Shown in pieces: positions 24,548 through 33,627 of a DNA stretch of 64,000 nucleotides. Position 1 is the stretch's first letter; every line of letters starts with the position of its first letter. The position numbers were made by a program, and so were the translations under genes. Source of the stretch: Nocardioides plantarum (GTDB lineage: Bacteria; Actinomycetota; Actinomycetes; Propionibacteriales; Nocardioidaceae); assembly GCF_006346395.1 (NCBI RefSeq), contig NZ_VDMS01000001.1, forward strand, positions 2,356,001 to 2,420,000, read 5' to 3'. Below the pieces are notes generated by a model. That model saw nothing but the letters and a program-made list of their open reading frames with translations. It was not told where the DNA came from and ran no database searches.

Positions 24548-26137
24548 ATGAGTGACAACAGAGCAGCGATCCTGGACAAGATCAGTGCTCTCGATGCCGA
24601 GCACGCCAAGGCGGTCGCGGGCGGCGGGGAGCGCAGCGTGCAGCGCCACCACGCCCGCGGCAAGCTGATGCCGCGCGAGCGCATCGAGCTGCTCGTCGAC
24701 GAGGGGTCGGCGTTCCTCGAGCTGAGCCCGTTGGCGGGCTGGGGCTCCGACTTCACGGTCGGGGCCTCGGTGGTGACGGGCATCGGCGTCGTCGAGGGCG
24801 TCGAGTGCATGATCACCGCCAACGACCCGTCGGTGAAGGGTGGCGCGAGCAACCCCTGGACCGTCAAGAAGATCTTCCGCGCCTCCCAGATCGCCGCCGA
24901 GAACGGGCTCCCGACGATCTCCCTCGTCGAGTCGGGCGGTGCCGACCTGCCGACGCAGAAGGAGATCTTCATCCCCGGGGGCAAGCTGTTCCGCGACATC
25001 ACCCGCGCCTCGGCGGCCAAGACGCCGACGATCGCGCTGGTCTTCGGCAACTCCACCGCCGGCGGCGCCTACGTGCCCGGCATGAGCGACTACACCGTGA
25101 TGGTCAAGGAGCGCGCCAAGGTGTTCCTCGGCGGTCCGCCCCTCGTCAAGATGGCCACCGGCGAGGAGTCCGACGACGAGTCGCTGGGTGGCGCCGAGAT
25201 GCACGCCCGCACCTCCGGCCTGGCCGACTACCTCGCCGACGACGAGCGCGACGCGATCCGCATCGGCCGCCGCATCGTGGCGCGCCTCAACTGGCGGGTC
25301 CCGACAGGCTCGACCGCCGCGGGGCGGTCGACCGCGTCGTACGCCGAGCCGGCGCTCGACCCCGACGACCTGCTCGACCTGATCCCCGCCGACCTCAAGG
25401 TGCCGTTCGACCCGCGCGACGTCATCGCGCACCTCGTCGACGGGGTGTCACCGACCAACGGCGCGGTGTTCGACGAGTTCAAGCCGCTCTACGGCACGTC
25501 GCTGGTCACCGGGTGGGCGCGGATCCACGGGCGCCCGGTCGGCATCCTCGCCAACGCCCAGGGCGTGCTGTTCAGCGAGGACGCGCAGAAGGCGACGCAG
25601 TTCGTCCAGCTCGCCAACCAGACCGACACGCCGCTGCTGTTCCTGCACAACACGACCGGCTACATGGTCGGCAAGGACTACGAGCAGGGCGGCATCATCA
25701 AGCACGGCGCGATGATGATCAACGCCATCAGCAACTCCACCGTCCCGCACCTGACCGTGATCCTCGGGGCGTCGTACGGCGCCGGCAACTACGGCATGAA
25801 CGGGCGGGCCTTCGACCCGCGCTTCCTCTTCACCTGGCCCAGCGCCAAGTCGGCCGTGATGGGCCCGGCCCAGCTCGCCGGGGTGCTCGAGATCGTCGCC
25901 GAGCAGTCGGCGGCCTCCAAGGGGGAGCCGTTCGACCGCGAGGGCTTCGCCGGGATCAAGGCGGTGGTCGAGGCCCAGGTCGAGGAGCAGTCCCTGCCCT
26001 ACTTCCTGTCCGGGATGCTCTACGACGACGGCGTCATCGACCCCCGCGACACCCGCACCGTCCTGGGCATCTGCCTGTCGGTGATCGACAACAAGGCCTT
26101 CGCCGGCACCGACCGTTTCGGGGTGTTCCGCCCGTGA
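24548..26137 (+). CDS. Acyl-CoA carboxylase carboxyltransferase (beta) subunit
   Basis: 529 residues, usual length for methylcrotonyl/geranyl-CoA carboxylase beta subunits. N-domain with RHHARGKLMPRERIELLVDEGS and the oxyanion glycines SGGADLPTQKE and FGNSTAGGAYVPGMSDY; C-domain with NTTGYMVGKDYEQGGIIKHGAMM and GASYGAGNYGMNGRAF. It moves CO2 from carboxybiotin to the acyl-CoA. A short type B repeat (25297-25333) supplies VPTGSTAAGRST in the linker between the N and C halves. Partner of the biotin-carrying subunit 120 bases downstream; substrate 3-methylcrotonyl-CoA (leucine) or geranyl-CoA cannot be told apart by eye. Confidence 0.88.
   Translation: MSDNRAAILDKISALDAEHAKAVAGGGERSVQRHHARGKLMPRERIELLVDEGSAFLELSPLAGWGSDFTVGASVVTGIGVVEGVECMITANDPSVKGGASNPWTVKKIFRASQIAAENGLPTISLVESGGADLPTQKEIFIPGGKLFRDITRASAAKTPTIALVFGNSTAGGAYVPGMSDYTVMVKERAKVFLGGPPLVKMATGEESDDESLGGAEMHARTSGLADYLADDERDAIRIGRRIVARLNWRVPTGSTAAGRSTASYAEPALDPDDLLDLIPADLKVPFDPRDVIAHLVDGVSPTNGAVFDEFKPLYGTSLVTGWARIHGRPVGILANAQGVLFSEDAQKATQFVQLANQTDTPLLFLHNTTGYMVGKDYEQGGIIKHGAMMINAISNSTVPHLTVILGASYGAGNYGMNGRAFDPRFLFTWPSAKSAVMGPAQLAGVLEIVAEQSAASKGEPFDREGFAGIKAVVEAQVEEQSLPYFLSGMLYDDGVIDPRDTRTVLGICLSVIDNKAFAGTDRFGVFRP
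25297..25333. repeat. Type B element inside the carboxyltransferase gene, in frame
   Basis: GGTCCCGACAGGCTCGACC followed by GCCGCGGGGCGGTCGACC. Same reading frame as in the AtuA, biotin-carboxylase and TrpEG genes (V-P/S-T-G-S-T). Confidence 0.75.
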
Positions 26138-26151
26138 TGAGTCGCGATGGG

Positions 26152-26246
26152 GTGGTTTCGAGGCTCGTCGCTAGCGCTCCTCGCACCTCAACCACCGTTG
26201 CCGTTGCTCCGCCGGTCGAGGTGCGAGCGAAGCGAGCCTCGAGACC
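26152..26246. repeat. Type A palindromic repeat, two inverted copies
   Basis: Copy 1 at 26152-26196 (core around CGCTAGCG) and inverted copy 2 at 26214-26246 (GTGCGAGCGAAGCGAGCC). Between the two carboxylase subunit genes, ending just before the ribosome site CAGGGAG. Confidence 0.75.
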
Positions 26247-26258
26247 AGGGAGCTCCCG

Positions 26259-28208
26259 ATGATCCAGCGCCTCCTCGTCGCCAACCGGGCCGAGATCGCG
26301 TCCCGGGTGTTCCGCACCTGTCGCGACCTCGGCATCGAGACCGTCGCCGTCCACTCCGACGCCGACGCCGAGCTGCCCTACGTCGGCGAGGCCGACCTCG
26401 CGGTGCACCTGGCGGGCACCGCACCGGCCGACACCTACCTGCGCGCCGACCTGATCGTCCAGGCGGCGATCGACAGCGGTGCCGACGCGCTCCACCCCGG
26501 CTACGGCTTCCTGTCCGAGAACGCCGACTTCGCCCGCGCCGTCATCGCCGCCGGCCTCACCTGGGTCGGCCCGCAGCCCGAGGCGATCGACGCGATGGGC
26601 TCCAAGATCGAGGCCAAGCGCCTGATGGAGGCGGCCGGCGTACCCGTGCTGACCAACCTCGACGCCGCGACCGCCACCGAGGCCGACCTGCCGCTCATCG
26701 TCAAGGCGAGTGCCGGCGGCGGCGGCCGCGGCATGCGGATCGTGCGCGACCTCGCCGACCTCCCCCGTGAGATCGAGATCGCCGGCGACGAGGCGCTGTC
26801 GGCGTTCGGCGACGGCACCGTGTTCGTCGAGACCTACGTCGAGCGCGGCCGCCACGTCGAGGTGCAGGTCTGGGGCGACGCGGCGGGCCGCATCGCGGTC
26901 CTGGGCGAGCGCGACTGCTCCTTGCAGCGACGCCACCAGAAGGTCGTCGAGGAGGCGCCGGCGCCCGGCACCTTCACCTCCTCGACGCGGACGGCGATGC
27001 ACCGCGCGGCCCGCCTCGCGGCCGAGGCCATCGGCTACCAGGGGGCGGGCACGGTCGAGTTCCTCTACGACGAGGCCGGCGAGCGCTTCTTCTTCCTCGA
27101 GATGAACACCCGGCTCCAGGTCGAGCACCCGGTCACCGAGCTGGTCTTCGGCACGGACCTCGTCGAGCTCCAGCTGCGCGCGGCGCAGGGCGAGACGTCC
27201 GACGTGACCTACCCCGCCGAGCCCGACGGGCACGCGATCGAGGTCCGGCTCTACGCCGAGGACCCCGACCAGGACTACCAGCCCCAGAGCGGGCTGCTGC
27301 GGCGCTTCGAGATCCCGACCGGGCCCGGCGTCCGCGTCGACTCGGGGTTCGCCACGGGGACGACCGTCTCGACGCACTACGACGCGATGCTGGCCAAGGT
27401 GATCGCCCACGGCCGGACCCGCGACGAGGCGGCGCGGCGTCTTGCCGGCACCCTGCGCCGCGCCCGCATCCACGGCGTCACCACCAACCGCGACCAGCTG
27501 CTGACGATCCTCGCCGACCCGCGGTTCCTGGCCGGCGAGGTCAGCACCGCCTTCCTCGACGAGATGCCGTCGCGCCCCGTGGCCGCCGGTCACCCCGAGG
27601 TCGCGGCGACGATCGCGATCGCCGAGGCGGCGCGGCTGGCGCGCACTGTCCAACGCGGTACGCCCGTCGCCTGGCGCAACGTGGTGAGCCAGCCGCAGCG
27701 CACCGAGTTCGAGGTCTCGACAAGCTCGACCACCGAGGGCGGCTCGACCGTCGTCGAGTGGTACGGCGGCCGCGACGGCTACCGCGTCGTCGACGGTCCG
27801 CTCGTGGTGGCGGCGTCCCCGACGAGCGTGACGTTGGAGTCCGAGGGCGTCCGGACGTCATACGAGGTGGCGCTCGGGGCCACCGGTTCGTATGACGCCC
27901 CCGTCGTCGACGTCGACTGGCCCGGCGGCCACCGCGCGCTGCGGCGTACCCCCCGCTTCATCGACCCTGCCGACGCCGTCGCCAGCGGCAGCCTGCTCGC
28001 GCCGATGCCCGGCACCGTCGTGCGGGTCGCCGTCGAGGCGGGTCAGTCCGTGGTCCAGGGCGACACCGTCCTGGTCCTGGAGGCCATGAAGATGCAGCAC
28101 ACCGTGAGCGCGCCGACCGCCGGCACCGTCACCGCGGTCCACGTCCGACCCGGGTCCCAGGTGGCCTCGGGAGAAGTCCTCGCCGTCGTCGAAGGAGAAG
28201 ACGCATGA
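26259..28208 (+). CDS. Acyl-CoA carboxylase biotin carboxylase / biotin carrier (alpha) subunit
   Basis: 649 residues. Biotin carboxylase domain at ~1-445 (LVANRAEIASRVFRT, KASAGGGGRGMR ATP loop, EMNTRLQVEHPVTE), a variable linker, and a biotinyl domain at the C-terminus with EAMKMQH, biotinyl lysine K611. It carboxylates its biotin with bicarbonate and ATP and passes CO2 to the beta subunit encoded upstream. The linker contains VSTSSTTEGGST, encoded by a type B repeat (27713-27752). ATGA overlap with the next acyl-CoA dehydrogenase gene. Confidence 0.9.
   Translation: MIQRLLVANRAEIASRVFRTCRDLGIETVAVHSDADAELPYVGEADLAVHLAGTAPADTYLRADLIVQAAIDSGADALHPGYGFLSENADFARAVIAAGLTWVGPQPEAIDAMGSKIEAKRLMEAAGVPVLTNLDAATATEADLPLIVKASAGGGGRGMRIVRDLADLPREIEIAGDEALSAFGDGTVFVETYVERGRHVEVQVWGDAAGRIAVLGERDCSLQRRHQKVVEEAPAPGTFTSSTRTAMHRAARLAAEAIGYQGAGTVEFLYDEAGERFFFLEMNTRLQVEHPVTELVFGTDLVELQLRAAQGETSDVTYPAEPDGHAIEVRLYAEDPDQDYQPQSGLLRRFEIPTGPGVRVDSGFATGTTVSTHYDAMLAKVIAHGRTRDEAARRLAGTLRRARIHGVTTNRDQLLTILADPRFLAGEVSTAFLDEMPSRPVAAGHPEVAATIAIAEAARLARTVQRGTPVAWRNVVSQPQRTEFEVSTSSTTEGGSTVVEWYGGRDGYRVVDGPLVVAASPTSVTLESEGVRTSYEVALGATGSYDAPVVDVDWPGGHRALRRTPRFIDPADAVASGSLLAPMPGTVVRVAVEAGQSVVQGDTVLVLEAMKMQHTVSAPTAGTVTAVHVRPGSQVASGEVLAVVEGEDA
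27713..27752. repeat. Type B element inside the biotin carboxylase gene, in frame
   Basis: GGTCTCGACAAGCTCGACC, one STTEGG unit and the start of a second. Sits in the region between the biotin carboxylase and biotinyl domains. Confidence 0.8.
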
Positions 28209-29371
28209 CCACCAGCCTGTTCAGCGAGACCGAGGAGCGCCAGGAGCTCCGCACGCAGGTCGCCAAGCTCGCCGGCAAGTACGGCCGCGAGTGGTTCACC
28301 GCCAAGGCCCGCGCCGGGGAGAAGACGACCGAGCTGTGGCTCGAGCTGGGCAAGAACGGCTACCTCGGCATCAACGTGCCCGAGGAGTACGGCGGCGGCG
28401 GCGGTGGCATCGGCGACATCGCCGCGGTGTGCGAGGAGCTGGCGGCGCAGGGCTGCCCGATGCTGCTGATGGTCGTCAGCCCGGCGATCTGCGGCACCGT
28501 GATCACCAAGTACGGCACCGAGGCGCAGAAGCAGCGCTGGCTGCCCGGCCTGTGCGACGGCACCTCGACGATGGCCTTCGCCATCACCGAGCCCGACGCC
28601 GGCACCAACACCCACAACATCACCACGACCGCGCGCCGCGACGGCGACGAGTGGGTGCTCAGCGGCCAGAAGATCTGGATCTCCGGCGTCGACGAGGCCG
28701 ACCACGTGCTCGTCGTGGCGCGCACCGAGGACGCCCGGACGGGCAAGGTCAAGCCGGTCCTGCTCGTCGTGCCGACCGACGCGAAGGGCTTCGAGTTCCA
28801 CCACATCCCGGTCGAGATGGTCTCGCCCGAGAAGCAGTTCCAGGTGTTCATCGACGACGTCCGGCTGCCCGCCGACGCGCTCGTCGGCGACGAGAACGGG
28901 GGCCTGGTCCAGCTGTTCGCCGGGCTCAACCCCGAGCGCATCATGGCCGCCTCGTTCAGCACCGGGCTGGCCCGCTACGCGCTGCGGCAGGCCACGGCGT
29001 ACGCGAAGGAGCGCACGGTGTTCAAGGCGCCCATCGGCAGCCACCAGGCCATCGCCCACCCCCTCGCCCAGAGCCACATCGAGATCGAGATGGCGCGGCT
29101 GATGACCCAGAAGGCCGCCGCCCTCTACGACGACGGCGACGAGGCCGCCGCCGGCGAGGCCGCCAACATGGCCAAGTACGCCGCCGCCGAGGCCGCCTGC
29201 GACGCCGTCGACCGCGCGGTGCAGACCCACGGTGGCTACGGCGCGTCGCAGGAGTACGGCATGGCCGGCCTCCTCGTCGCCGTCCGGGTCGGGCGGATCG
29301 CCCCGGTGAGCCGCGAGATGATCCTCAACTTCGTGGCCATGCACTCCCTGGGGCTGCCGAAGAGCTACTGA
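28205..29371 (+). CDS. Acyl-CoA dehydrogenase
   Basis: 388 residues, ATGA overlap with the carboxylase alpha gene. FAITEPDAGTNTHN strand, WVLSGQKIWISGVDEADHVLVVART, and C-terminal RAVQTHGGYGASQEYGMAGLLVAVRVGRIAPVSREM. The SGVDEAD pattern and the basic C-terminus resemble the citronellyl-CoA / crotonobetainyl-type group. A second dehydrogenase in one operon suggests two rounds of oxidation of a branched chain, which favours a longer isoprenoid substrate over isovaleryl-CoA alone; this is inference. Confidence 0.85.
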   Translation: MTTSLFSETEERQELRTQVAKLAGKYGREWFTAKARAGEKTTELWLELGKNGYLGINVPEEYGGGGGGIGDIAAVCEELAAQGCPMLLMVVSPAICGTVITKYGTEAQKQRWLPGLCDGTSTMAFAITEPDAGTNTHNITTTARRDGDEWVLSGQKIWISGVDEADHVLVVARTEDARTGKVKPVLLVVPTDAKGFEFHHIPVEMVSPEKQFQVFIDDVRLPADALVGDENGGLVQLFAGLNPERIMAASFSTGLARYALRQATAYAKERTVFKAPIGSHQAIAHPLAQSHIEIEMARLMTQKAAALYDDGDEAAAGEAANMAKYAAAEAACDAVDRAVQTHGGYGASQEYGMAGLLVAVRVGRIAPVSREMILNFVAMHSLGLPKSY

Positions 29372-29389
29372 GGCGCTCCTGGCGAGGGC

Positions 29390-29395
29390 TAGGCT
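29390..29395 (+). promoter_or_regulatory. Putative -10 box TAGGCT, leaderless start
   Basis: TAGGCT seven bases before the ATG at 29403, with no ribosome binding site between them. Confidence 0.5.
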
Positions 29396-29402
29396 CGCGA
29401 CC

Positions 29403-30272
29403 ATGTCCGATCCGTGGATCGTCGGCGGTGCGATGGCCCTGCAGGAGCACGCGCCGGCGGCGGCGGCCGCGCTCGGCCGGCTCGTCTCGCTGTGGCCCGA
29501 GCAGGTCGACGAGGAGCAGCTGGCCGCCATTCGCTCGGTCACCGCCGAGGGTCTCGGCCTGACCCCGCTGAGCACGCCGCCGACGTCGTCGTCGGCCGGT
29601 CCGGACCCCGCGGTGATGGCGTTCGCCGAGCAGTTCGCGGTCGACGTGTCGGTGCTCGACGACGAGCTGCGCACCGACTGGTGCGCGGCCCTCGGCCCGG
29701 CGACGTACGACGCCACGCTGGTCGCCTGGGTCGCCGACTACGTGCCCCGGGTCCGGGTCACCCTCGACGCGCTCTTCGGTGCCGACTCCTGGTTCGACGA
29801 GGCGCTGTCCCCGGCCCGGCACGCCCGGCTGGTGCGGGACGACTACCTGCGCGAGGTCGCCCTGCTCCGCAGTCTCGACCCCGTGACGACCGAGCTGGTG
29901 CGCCTGCGCGGCGCCCGCCACCACACCTGCCGCGCCGGCATGTCGCGGCGCAGCCTCGCGGCGATGGAGGCGGGGGCCGACGCCGCGACCTTCCAGGCCG
30001 TCGACCACTATCGCGCCAGCGACCTCGACCCCGCCCAGCAGGCCGCGCTGGCCCTCACCGACGCCATCACCTGGATGCCCGCCCACCTCCGCGCGCAGGA
30101 CCTCGCGGGCGTCCGCGCGCACCTCGCCCCCGTCCAGGCGGTCGAGGTCGTCCTCGACGTGATGCGCAACGCGGTCGACAAGATCGCGGTGGCCCTGGGC
30201 GCCGACGCCGCCGAGGTCGAGGGCATCCAGCTCTTCGAGATCGACGAGGCGGGCGACCTGCACTTCCCCTAG
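29403..30272 (+). CDS. Carboxymuconolactone decarboxylase / AhpD-like protein
   Basis: 289 residues, all-helical, with two AhpD-like halves: WCAALGPATYDATLVAWVADYVPRV in the first and VTTELVRLRGARHHTCRAGMSRRSLAAMEAGADA in the second. The second half matches the CMD/AhpD motif (E-L-V-R-L-R-x-A... C) but the usual CxxC reads CRAG, so one of the two redox cysteines is missing. Real peroxidase activity is therefore doubtful. Transcribed alone from a leaderless-type promoter. Confidence 0.65.
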   Translation: MSDPWIVGGAMALQEHAPAAAAALGRLVSLWPEQVDEEQLAAIRSVTAEGLGLTPLSTPPTSSSAGPDPAVMAFAEQFAVDVSVLDDELRTDWCAALGPATYDATLVAWVADYVPRVRVTLDALFGADSWFDEALSPARHARLVRDDYLREVALLRSLDPVTTELVRLRGARHHTCRAGMSRRSLAAMEAGADAATFQAVDHYRASDLDPAQQAALALTDAITWMPAHLRAQDLAGVRAHLAPVQAVEVVLDVMRNAVDKIAVALGADAAEVEGIQLFEIDEAGDLHFP

Positions 30273-30356
30273 GGCGTGGCTCCGATCTCGGACGACCCGC
30301 ACTGGGCGTCGCCGGCTCCACCCCTGATGGCGAGACCCGCCCGGATCGGCGGCGGG

Positions 30357-30362
30357 TAGGTT
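30357..30362 (+). promoter_or_regulatory. Putative -10 box TAGGTT, leaderless start
   Basis: TAGGTT six bases before the ATG at 30369. Confidence 0.5.
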
Positions 30363-30368
30363 CACCGC

Positions 30369-31478
30369 ATGAGCGCCGTGGGTCGGGTCGACCGGACCCA
30401 GCGTCGCTTCACCGTGTTCGGGTTCCCGCTGGCGGTGATCTACAAGTTCTTCGACGACCAGGGCAACTACCTGGCGGCCGCGATCAGCTACTACGCGTTC
30501 ATCGCGATCTTCCCGCTGCTGCTGCTGGCCTCGTCGATCTTCGGCTTCATCCTGCAGGGCAACCCCGGCCTGCAGGACCAGGTGCTCAACTCGGCGCTCG
30601 CCCAGTTCCCGATCGTCGGGCAGGAGCTCGGCCGGCCGCAGGGTCTGCGGGGCTCGACGGGCGCGGTCGTCGCCGGTGCCCTCGCGGCGGCGTACGGCTC
30701 ACTGGGTCTGGGCCAGGCCATCCAGAACCTGATGGCGACGGCGTGGGCGATCCCGCGCAACAGCCGCCCCAACCCGGTGCTGCTGCGCGCCAAGAGCCTG
30801 CTGCTCCTGCTCTTCGCCGGCATCGCCGTGGTCGGCGTCTCGGTGCTCTCGGCGCTGGGCAGCAACACCGAGGTCTTCGGCGACGGCGTCAACGCGACCA
30901 TCCGGCTGCTGATCCAGGTCGCGACGGTGCTCGTCGTCGGCCTGGTCCTCACCGTGCTGATGCGCTTCGCCTCGGCCCGCAGCCACCGAATCACCCGCGC
31001 CGCGCCGGGCGCGTTCACGGTGGCTGTGCTGTGGCAGCTGCTGCAGTACCTCGGCACGTTCTACGTCGAGAAGGTCCTCACCGGGCCGACCTCGCTCAAC
31101 CAGACGTTCGGCTTCGTCCTCGGGCTCATCGGGCTGCTCTACATCGCCTCGGTGATGGCGATCCTCGGCGTCGAGGTCAACGTCGTCCTGGCCCGCCGGC
31201 TCTGGCCCCGGGCCCTGCTCACGCCGTTCACCGACGCCGTCGACCTCACCGAGGCCGACCGCCGCGCCTACGCGATGTACGCCCAGATGCAGCGCCACAA
31301 GGGCTTCGAGACCGTCGTGGTGCGCTTCGACGGCCGCGACGGCGACACCCACGAGATCGTCCTCGAGCCCGACAAGAAGCAGCCCGACCTGCACGGCTCG
31401 GTCGACCCGACGCCCCACCCGGACGCACCGCCGACCTCGGCGCCCCAGCACCATCGCGGTGAGGGGCGCGTCACCTAG
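30369..31478 (+). CDS. YihY/BrkB family inner membrane protein
   Basis: 369 residues with about six membrane helices. The family start DDQGNYLAAAISYYAFIAIFPLLLLASSIFGFIL is unmistakable, and the long conserved block FVLGLIGLLYIASVMAILGVEVNVVLARRLWPRAL closes the membrane domain. About 90 hydrophilic residues follow and are probably cytoplasmic. Long misannotated as RNase BN; the true role is unknown, possibly envelope related. Confidence 0.88.
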   Translation: MSAVGRVDRTQRRFTVFGFPLAVIYKFFDDQGNYLAAAISYYAFIAIFPLLLLASSIFGFILQGNPGLQDQVLNSALAQFPIVGQELGRPQGLRGSTGAVVAGALAAAYGSLGLGQAIQNLMATAWAIPRNSRPNPVLLRAKSLLLLLFAGIAVVGVSVLSALGSNTEVFGDGVNATIRLLIQVATVLVVGLVLTVLMRFASARSHRITRAAPGAFTVAVLWQLLQYLGTFYVEKVLTGPTSLNQTFGFVLGLIGLLYIASVMAILGVEVNVVLARRLWPRALLTPFTDAVDLTEADRRAYAMYAQMQRHKGFETVVVRFDGRDGDTHEIVLEPDKKQPDLHGSVDPTPHPDAPPTSAPQHHRGEGRVT

Positions 31479-31495
31479 CCCGTCGGGTCAGTGAC

Positions 31496-31801
31496 TCAGA
31501 ACGGGTTGTCGGTGTCCCACGGTGCCTCGAAGGTGTCGGTGTCGACGCCCTGCGCGGTGAGGTGGTCGACGGCCGCGTCGACGCTCGCGAACGTCGTACG
31601 GCGCAGCTCGACGAGGTCCTCGGGGGCCAGGAACGTGTCGGGGTAGACCTCGTCGATCGACTCGACCTCGATGAGCACCACGCCGTCGCCCTCGGCGGGC
31701 TCGAGCATCATCCACGCGCGCCGGTCGGGGACCGAGGGCGTCACCTCGGCGGTGACCATGCTGTCGAGCACGGTGACGCGGTCGCGGATCTCGGGGCGCA
31801 T
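31496..31801 (-). CDS. Small acidic protein of unknown function
   Basis: 101 residues, no signal peptide, membrane helix or cysteine. Acidic throughout with the block VVLIEVESIDEVYPDTFLAPEDLVELRRTTFASVDAAVDHL that reads as an alpha/beta fold. I recognise no family. It lies 14 bases downstream of the tyrosine phosphatase gene on the same strand, so it is probably co-transcribed. Confidence 0.6.
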   Translation of the reverse strand: MRPEIRDRVTVLDSMVTAEVTPSVPDRRAWMMLEPAEGDGVVLIEVESIDEVYPDTFLAPEDLVELRRTTFASVDAAVDHLTAQGVDTDTFEAPWDTDNPF

Positions 31802-31815
31802 CCCCCGAGCATGAC

Positions 31816-32589
31816 CTACGCGACGAGCCGCCGCCGCAGGGCCTCGCGCAGGTCGTCGGTCAGGCCGAGCCCGTCGCGCAGGTAGCCGTCGACCGATCCG
31901 TACGACGCCACCGCCTGCTCCAGACCGGCGTGGAGGTAGGCGAGGTCGGCGACCATGGTCGGCTCGAACGTCGGGACCCGGTCGGCGCCGAGGTGCTCGG
32001 CGACGAGGCCGAGGTACTTGTCGCGGGTGCCGGCGGAGCGGTCGTTGGTCAGCAGGTAGTCGGCCTCGACGACGTCGTCGGCGACCCCCGCGACGTGCAG
32101 GACGAGCGCGGCGACCCAGCCGGTGCGGTCCTTGCCGGCGGTGCAGTGGAAGAGCTGGGGGGTGCTCGAGGTGGCCAGCGAGGCGATCAGGGTGCCGAAC
32201 GAGCGGCGGGCGTCGGCGTCGGTCACGAACCCCCGGTAGATGTCGAGCATCGTCTCGACCGCCGCCGCCGCGTCGGGCAGCTGCGCCCCGGCGCCCGGGG
32301 GGATGCCGACGACCTCGACATGACGCCAGGTCGCGCCCGGCACCTCGACGTCGGGGTGGGCCTCGACCTCGTCGGTGCTGCGCAGGTCGAAGACGGCCGT
32401 GATGCCGAGGGAGGCGAGGGTCGCGGCGTCCTCGTCGAGCAGCTGCAGCTCGTTGGAGCGCCAGAACACGCCGGCGGTGAGCGGCTCGCCCGCCGCGGTC
32501 CGGTAGCCCGGGCCGGTCACGTCGCGGAAGTTGTCGGCCGACGCCAGGCGCGTCAGCTCCTCGCCCCAGCGGGCGTCGTCGGCGGTCAC
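31816..32589 (-). CDS. Tyrosine/serine protein phosphatase, PtpB-like
   Basis: 257 residues from GTG 32589. The P-loop LFHCTAGKDRTGWVAALVL contains the HCxxGxxR signature with nucleophile C149 and the Lys-Asp variant (AGKDR) typical of the PtpB/lipid-phosphatase-like actinobacterial group, which can use both phosphotyrosine and phosphoinositides. FDLRSTDEVEAHPD supplies the usual N-terminal strand. Cytoplasmic or exported without a signal peptide, as in mycobacteria. Its promoter TAGGGT lies six bases upstream. Confidence 0.87.
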   Translation of the reverse strand: MTADDARWGEELTRLASADNFRDVTGPGYRTAAGEPLTAGVFWRSNELQLLDEDAATLASLGITAVFDLRSTDEVEAHPDVEVPGATWRHVEVVGIPPGAGAQLPDAAAAVETMLDIYRGFVTDADARRSFGTLIASLATSSTPQLFHCTAGKDRTGWVAALVLHVAGVADDVVEADYLLTNDRSAGTRDKYLGLVAEHLGADRVPTFEPTMVADLAYLHAGLEQAVASYGSVDGYLRDGLGLTDDLREALRRRLVA

Positions 32590-32595
32590 GGCCTC

Positions 32596-32601
32596 ACCCT
32601 A
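32596..32601 (-). promoter_or_regulatory. Putative -10 box TAGGGT, leaderless start
   Basis: On the minus strand TAGGGT, then GAGGCC, then GTG at 32589; spacing six. Confidence 0.5.
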
Positions 32602-32642
32602 CGAGTCGTCTAGTCACATCGGACCAGCCCGGGCGGGCCCTT

Positions 32643-32691
32643 CCGGATGAACATCCGGGGTGCCAGGATCTCCCCGGCGGCACTGGGGAGA
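32643..32691. other. Two adjacent perfect hairpins in an intergenic region
   Basis: CCGGATG-AA-CATCCGG at 32643-32658 and TCTCCCC-N9-GGGGAGA at 32669-32691. The surrounding 290 bases (32590-32880) hold further short inverted repeats and one type A copy but no supported gene. Neither hairpin is followed by a T-run, so ordinary terminators are unlikely. Confidence 0.5.
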
Positions 32692-32825
32692 GTCGCCAAC
32701 CGCAAGGGAGGGAGGTCCGCCCCCGCAGGCATGCGGCGGCGCGGAGCTCCAGCATCTGGCCCCCGGAGGCATCCGGGGTCCGGGACAGCACGCCGGCTCG
32801 GGCCGGTGTCTCTGGCCTGCCTTCC

Positions 32826-32866
32826 GGTGGTCGAGGAAGGCGCGCTGGCGCCTGTCTCGAGACCAC
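32826..32866. repeat. Type A repeat, single copy
   Basis: GGTGGTCGAGGAAGG, core GGCGCGCTGGCGCC, then TGTCTCGAGACCAC. Lies immediately downstream of the serine hydrolase gene (which ends at 32881 on the minus strand). Confidence 0.75.
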
Positions 32867-32880
32867 ACGACCGCAGCCGA

Positions 32881-33627
32881 TCAGCCCGGTCCCACGAGCA
32901 CCCTGACCCGGTCACCCAGCGCCCGCAGCCGCGGGACGAGGTCGACCGGGTCGCCGTTGCCCAGGCCGGCGTACGCCGCCACCCGCGACGACCCCGTGAC
33001 CAGCCCGATGTCGCACCGCACGTCGCTGTCGGTCCCGGTCTTGTTCACCAGCCCCGCGTCCCCGACCAGGGGGTCCAGGCCGCCGAGCCCGAACGCCGAG
33101 GCGACCAGCGAGTGGTCCACCCCGGCCGCCAGCCAGCCCAGGACCCGCTCGGAGACCGCCGCCGACACCCACGTACGCCGGTGCAGCGCGACCAGCACCC
33201 CGACCCACTCACGCGCGGTCCCCGTGCTGAGCGTGGGCGGGTCGCCGGGGCCGCGGTGGTCGCGGACGACGTCGTGGAGGGCGGTGTGCTGCAGACCGAA
33301 CGCGTTGACGGCGTCGAGCCCGAGCCGCGCCACGAGCACGTTGGTCGCCCAGTTGTCGCTGACCGCGCCGACGAGCAGCGCCACGTCGCCCACCGGCAGC
33401 TCCGCGACCGCCATCCGGTGCCAGAGCCCGGAGTCGGCGACCGGGGGAGCGACCGTGCGCGACAGCACCTCCTCGCTCCCGACCTCGCCCGCCTCGAGGG
33501 CGCGCGCCAGGGCCGACAGCACCAGGACCTTGGCCACGCTGGCGGTGCGCAGCACCCGGTCGGGCTCGTGGGACGCCAGCTCCTCGCCGGTGTCGGCGTC
33601 GACGACGAGGTAGGAGACGTCAGCCAC
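32881..33627 (-). CDS. Class A beta-lactamase-fold serine hydrolase
   Basis: 248 residues from GTG 33627. All three penicillin-recognising motifs are visible: SxxK as TASVAKV, SDN as VSDNWATN and KTG as NKTGTD. No signal peptide is present, unlike true secreted beta-lactamases, so it is probably a cytoplasmic hydrolase or an enzyme of unknown substrate; the omega-loop glutamate cannot be assigned confidently. It overlaps the end of the upstream DUF1295 gene by 8 bases. Confidence 0.8.
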   Translation of the reverse strand: MADVSYLVVDADTGEELASHEPDRVLRTASVAKVLVLSALARALEAGEVGSEEVLSRTVAPPVADSGLWHRMAVAELPVGDVALLVGAVSDNWATNVLVARLGLDAVNAFGLQHTALHDVVRDHRGPGDPPTLSTGTAREWVGVLVALHRRTWVSAAVSERVLGWLAAGVDHSLVASAFGLGGLDPLVGDAGLVNKTGTDSDVRCDIGLVTGSSRVAAYAGLGNGDPVDLVPRLRALGDRVRVLVGPG

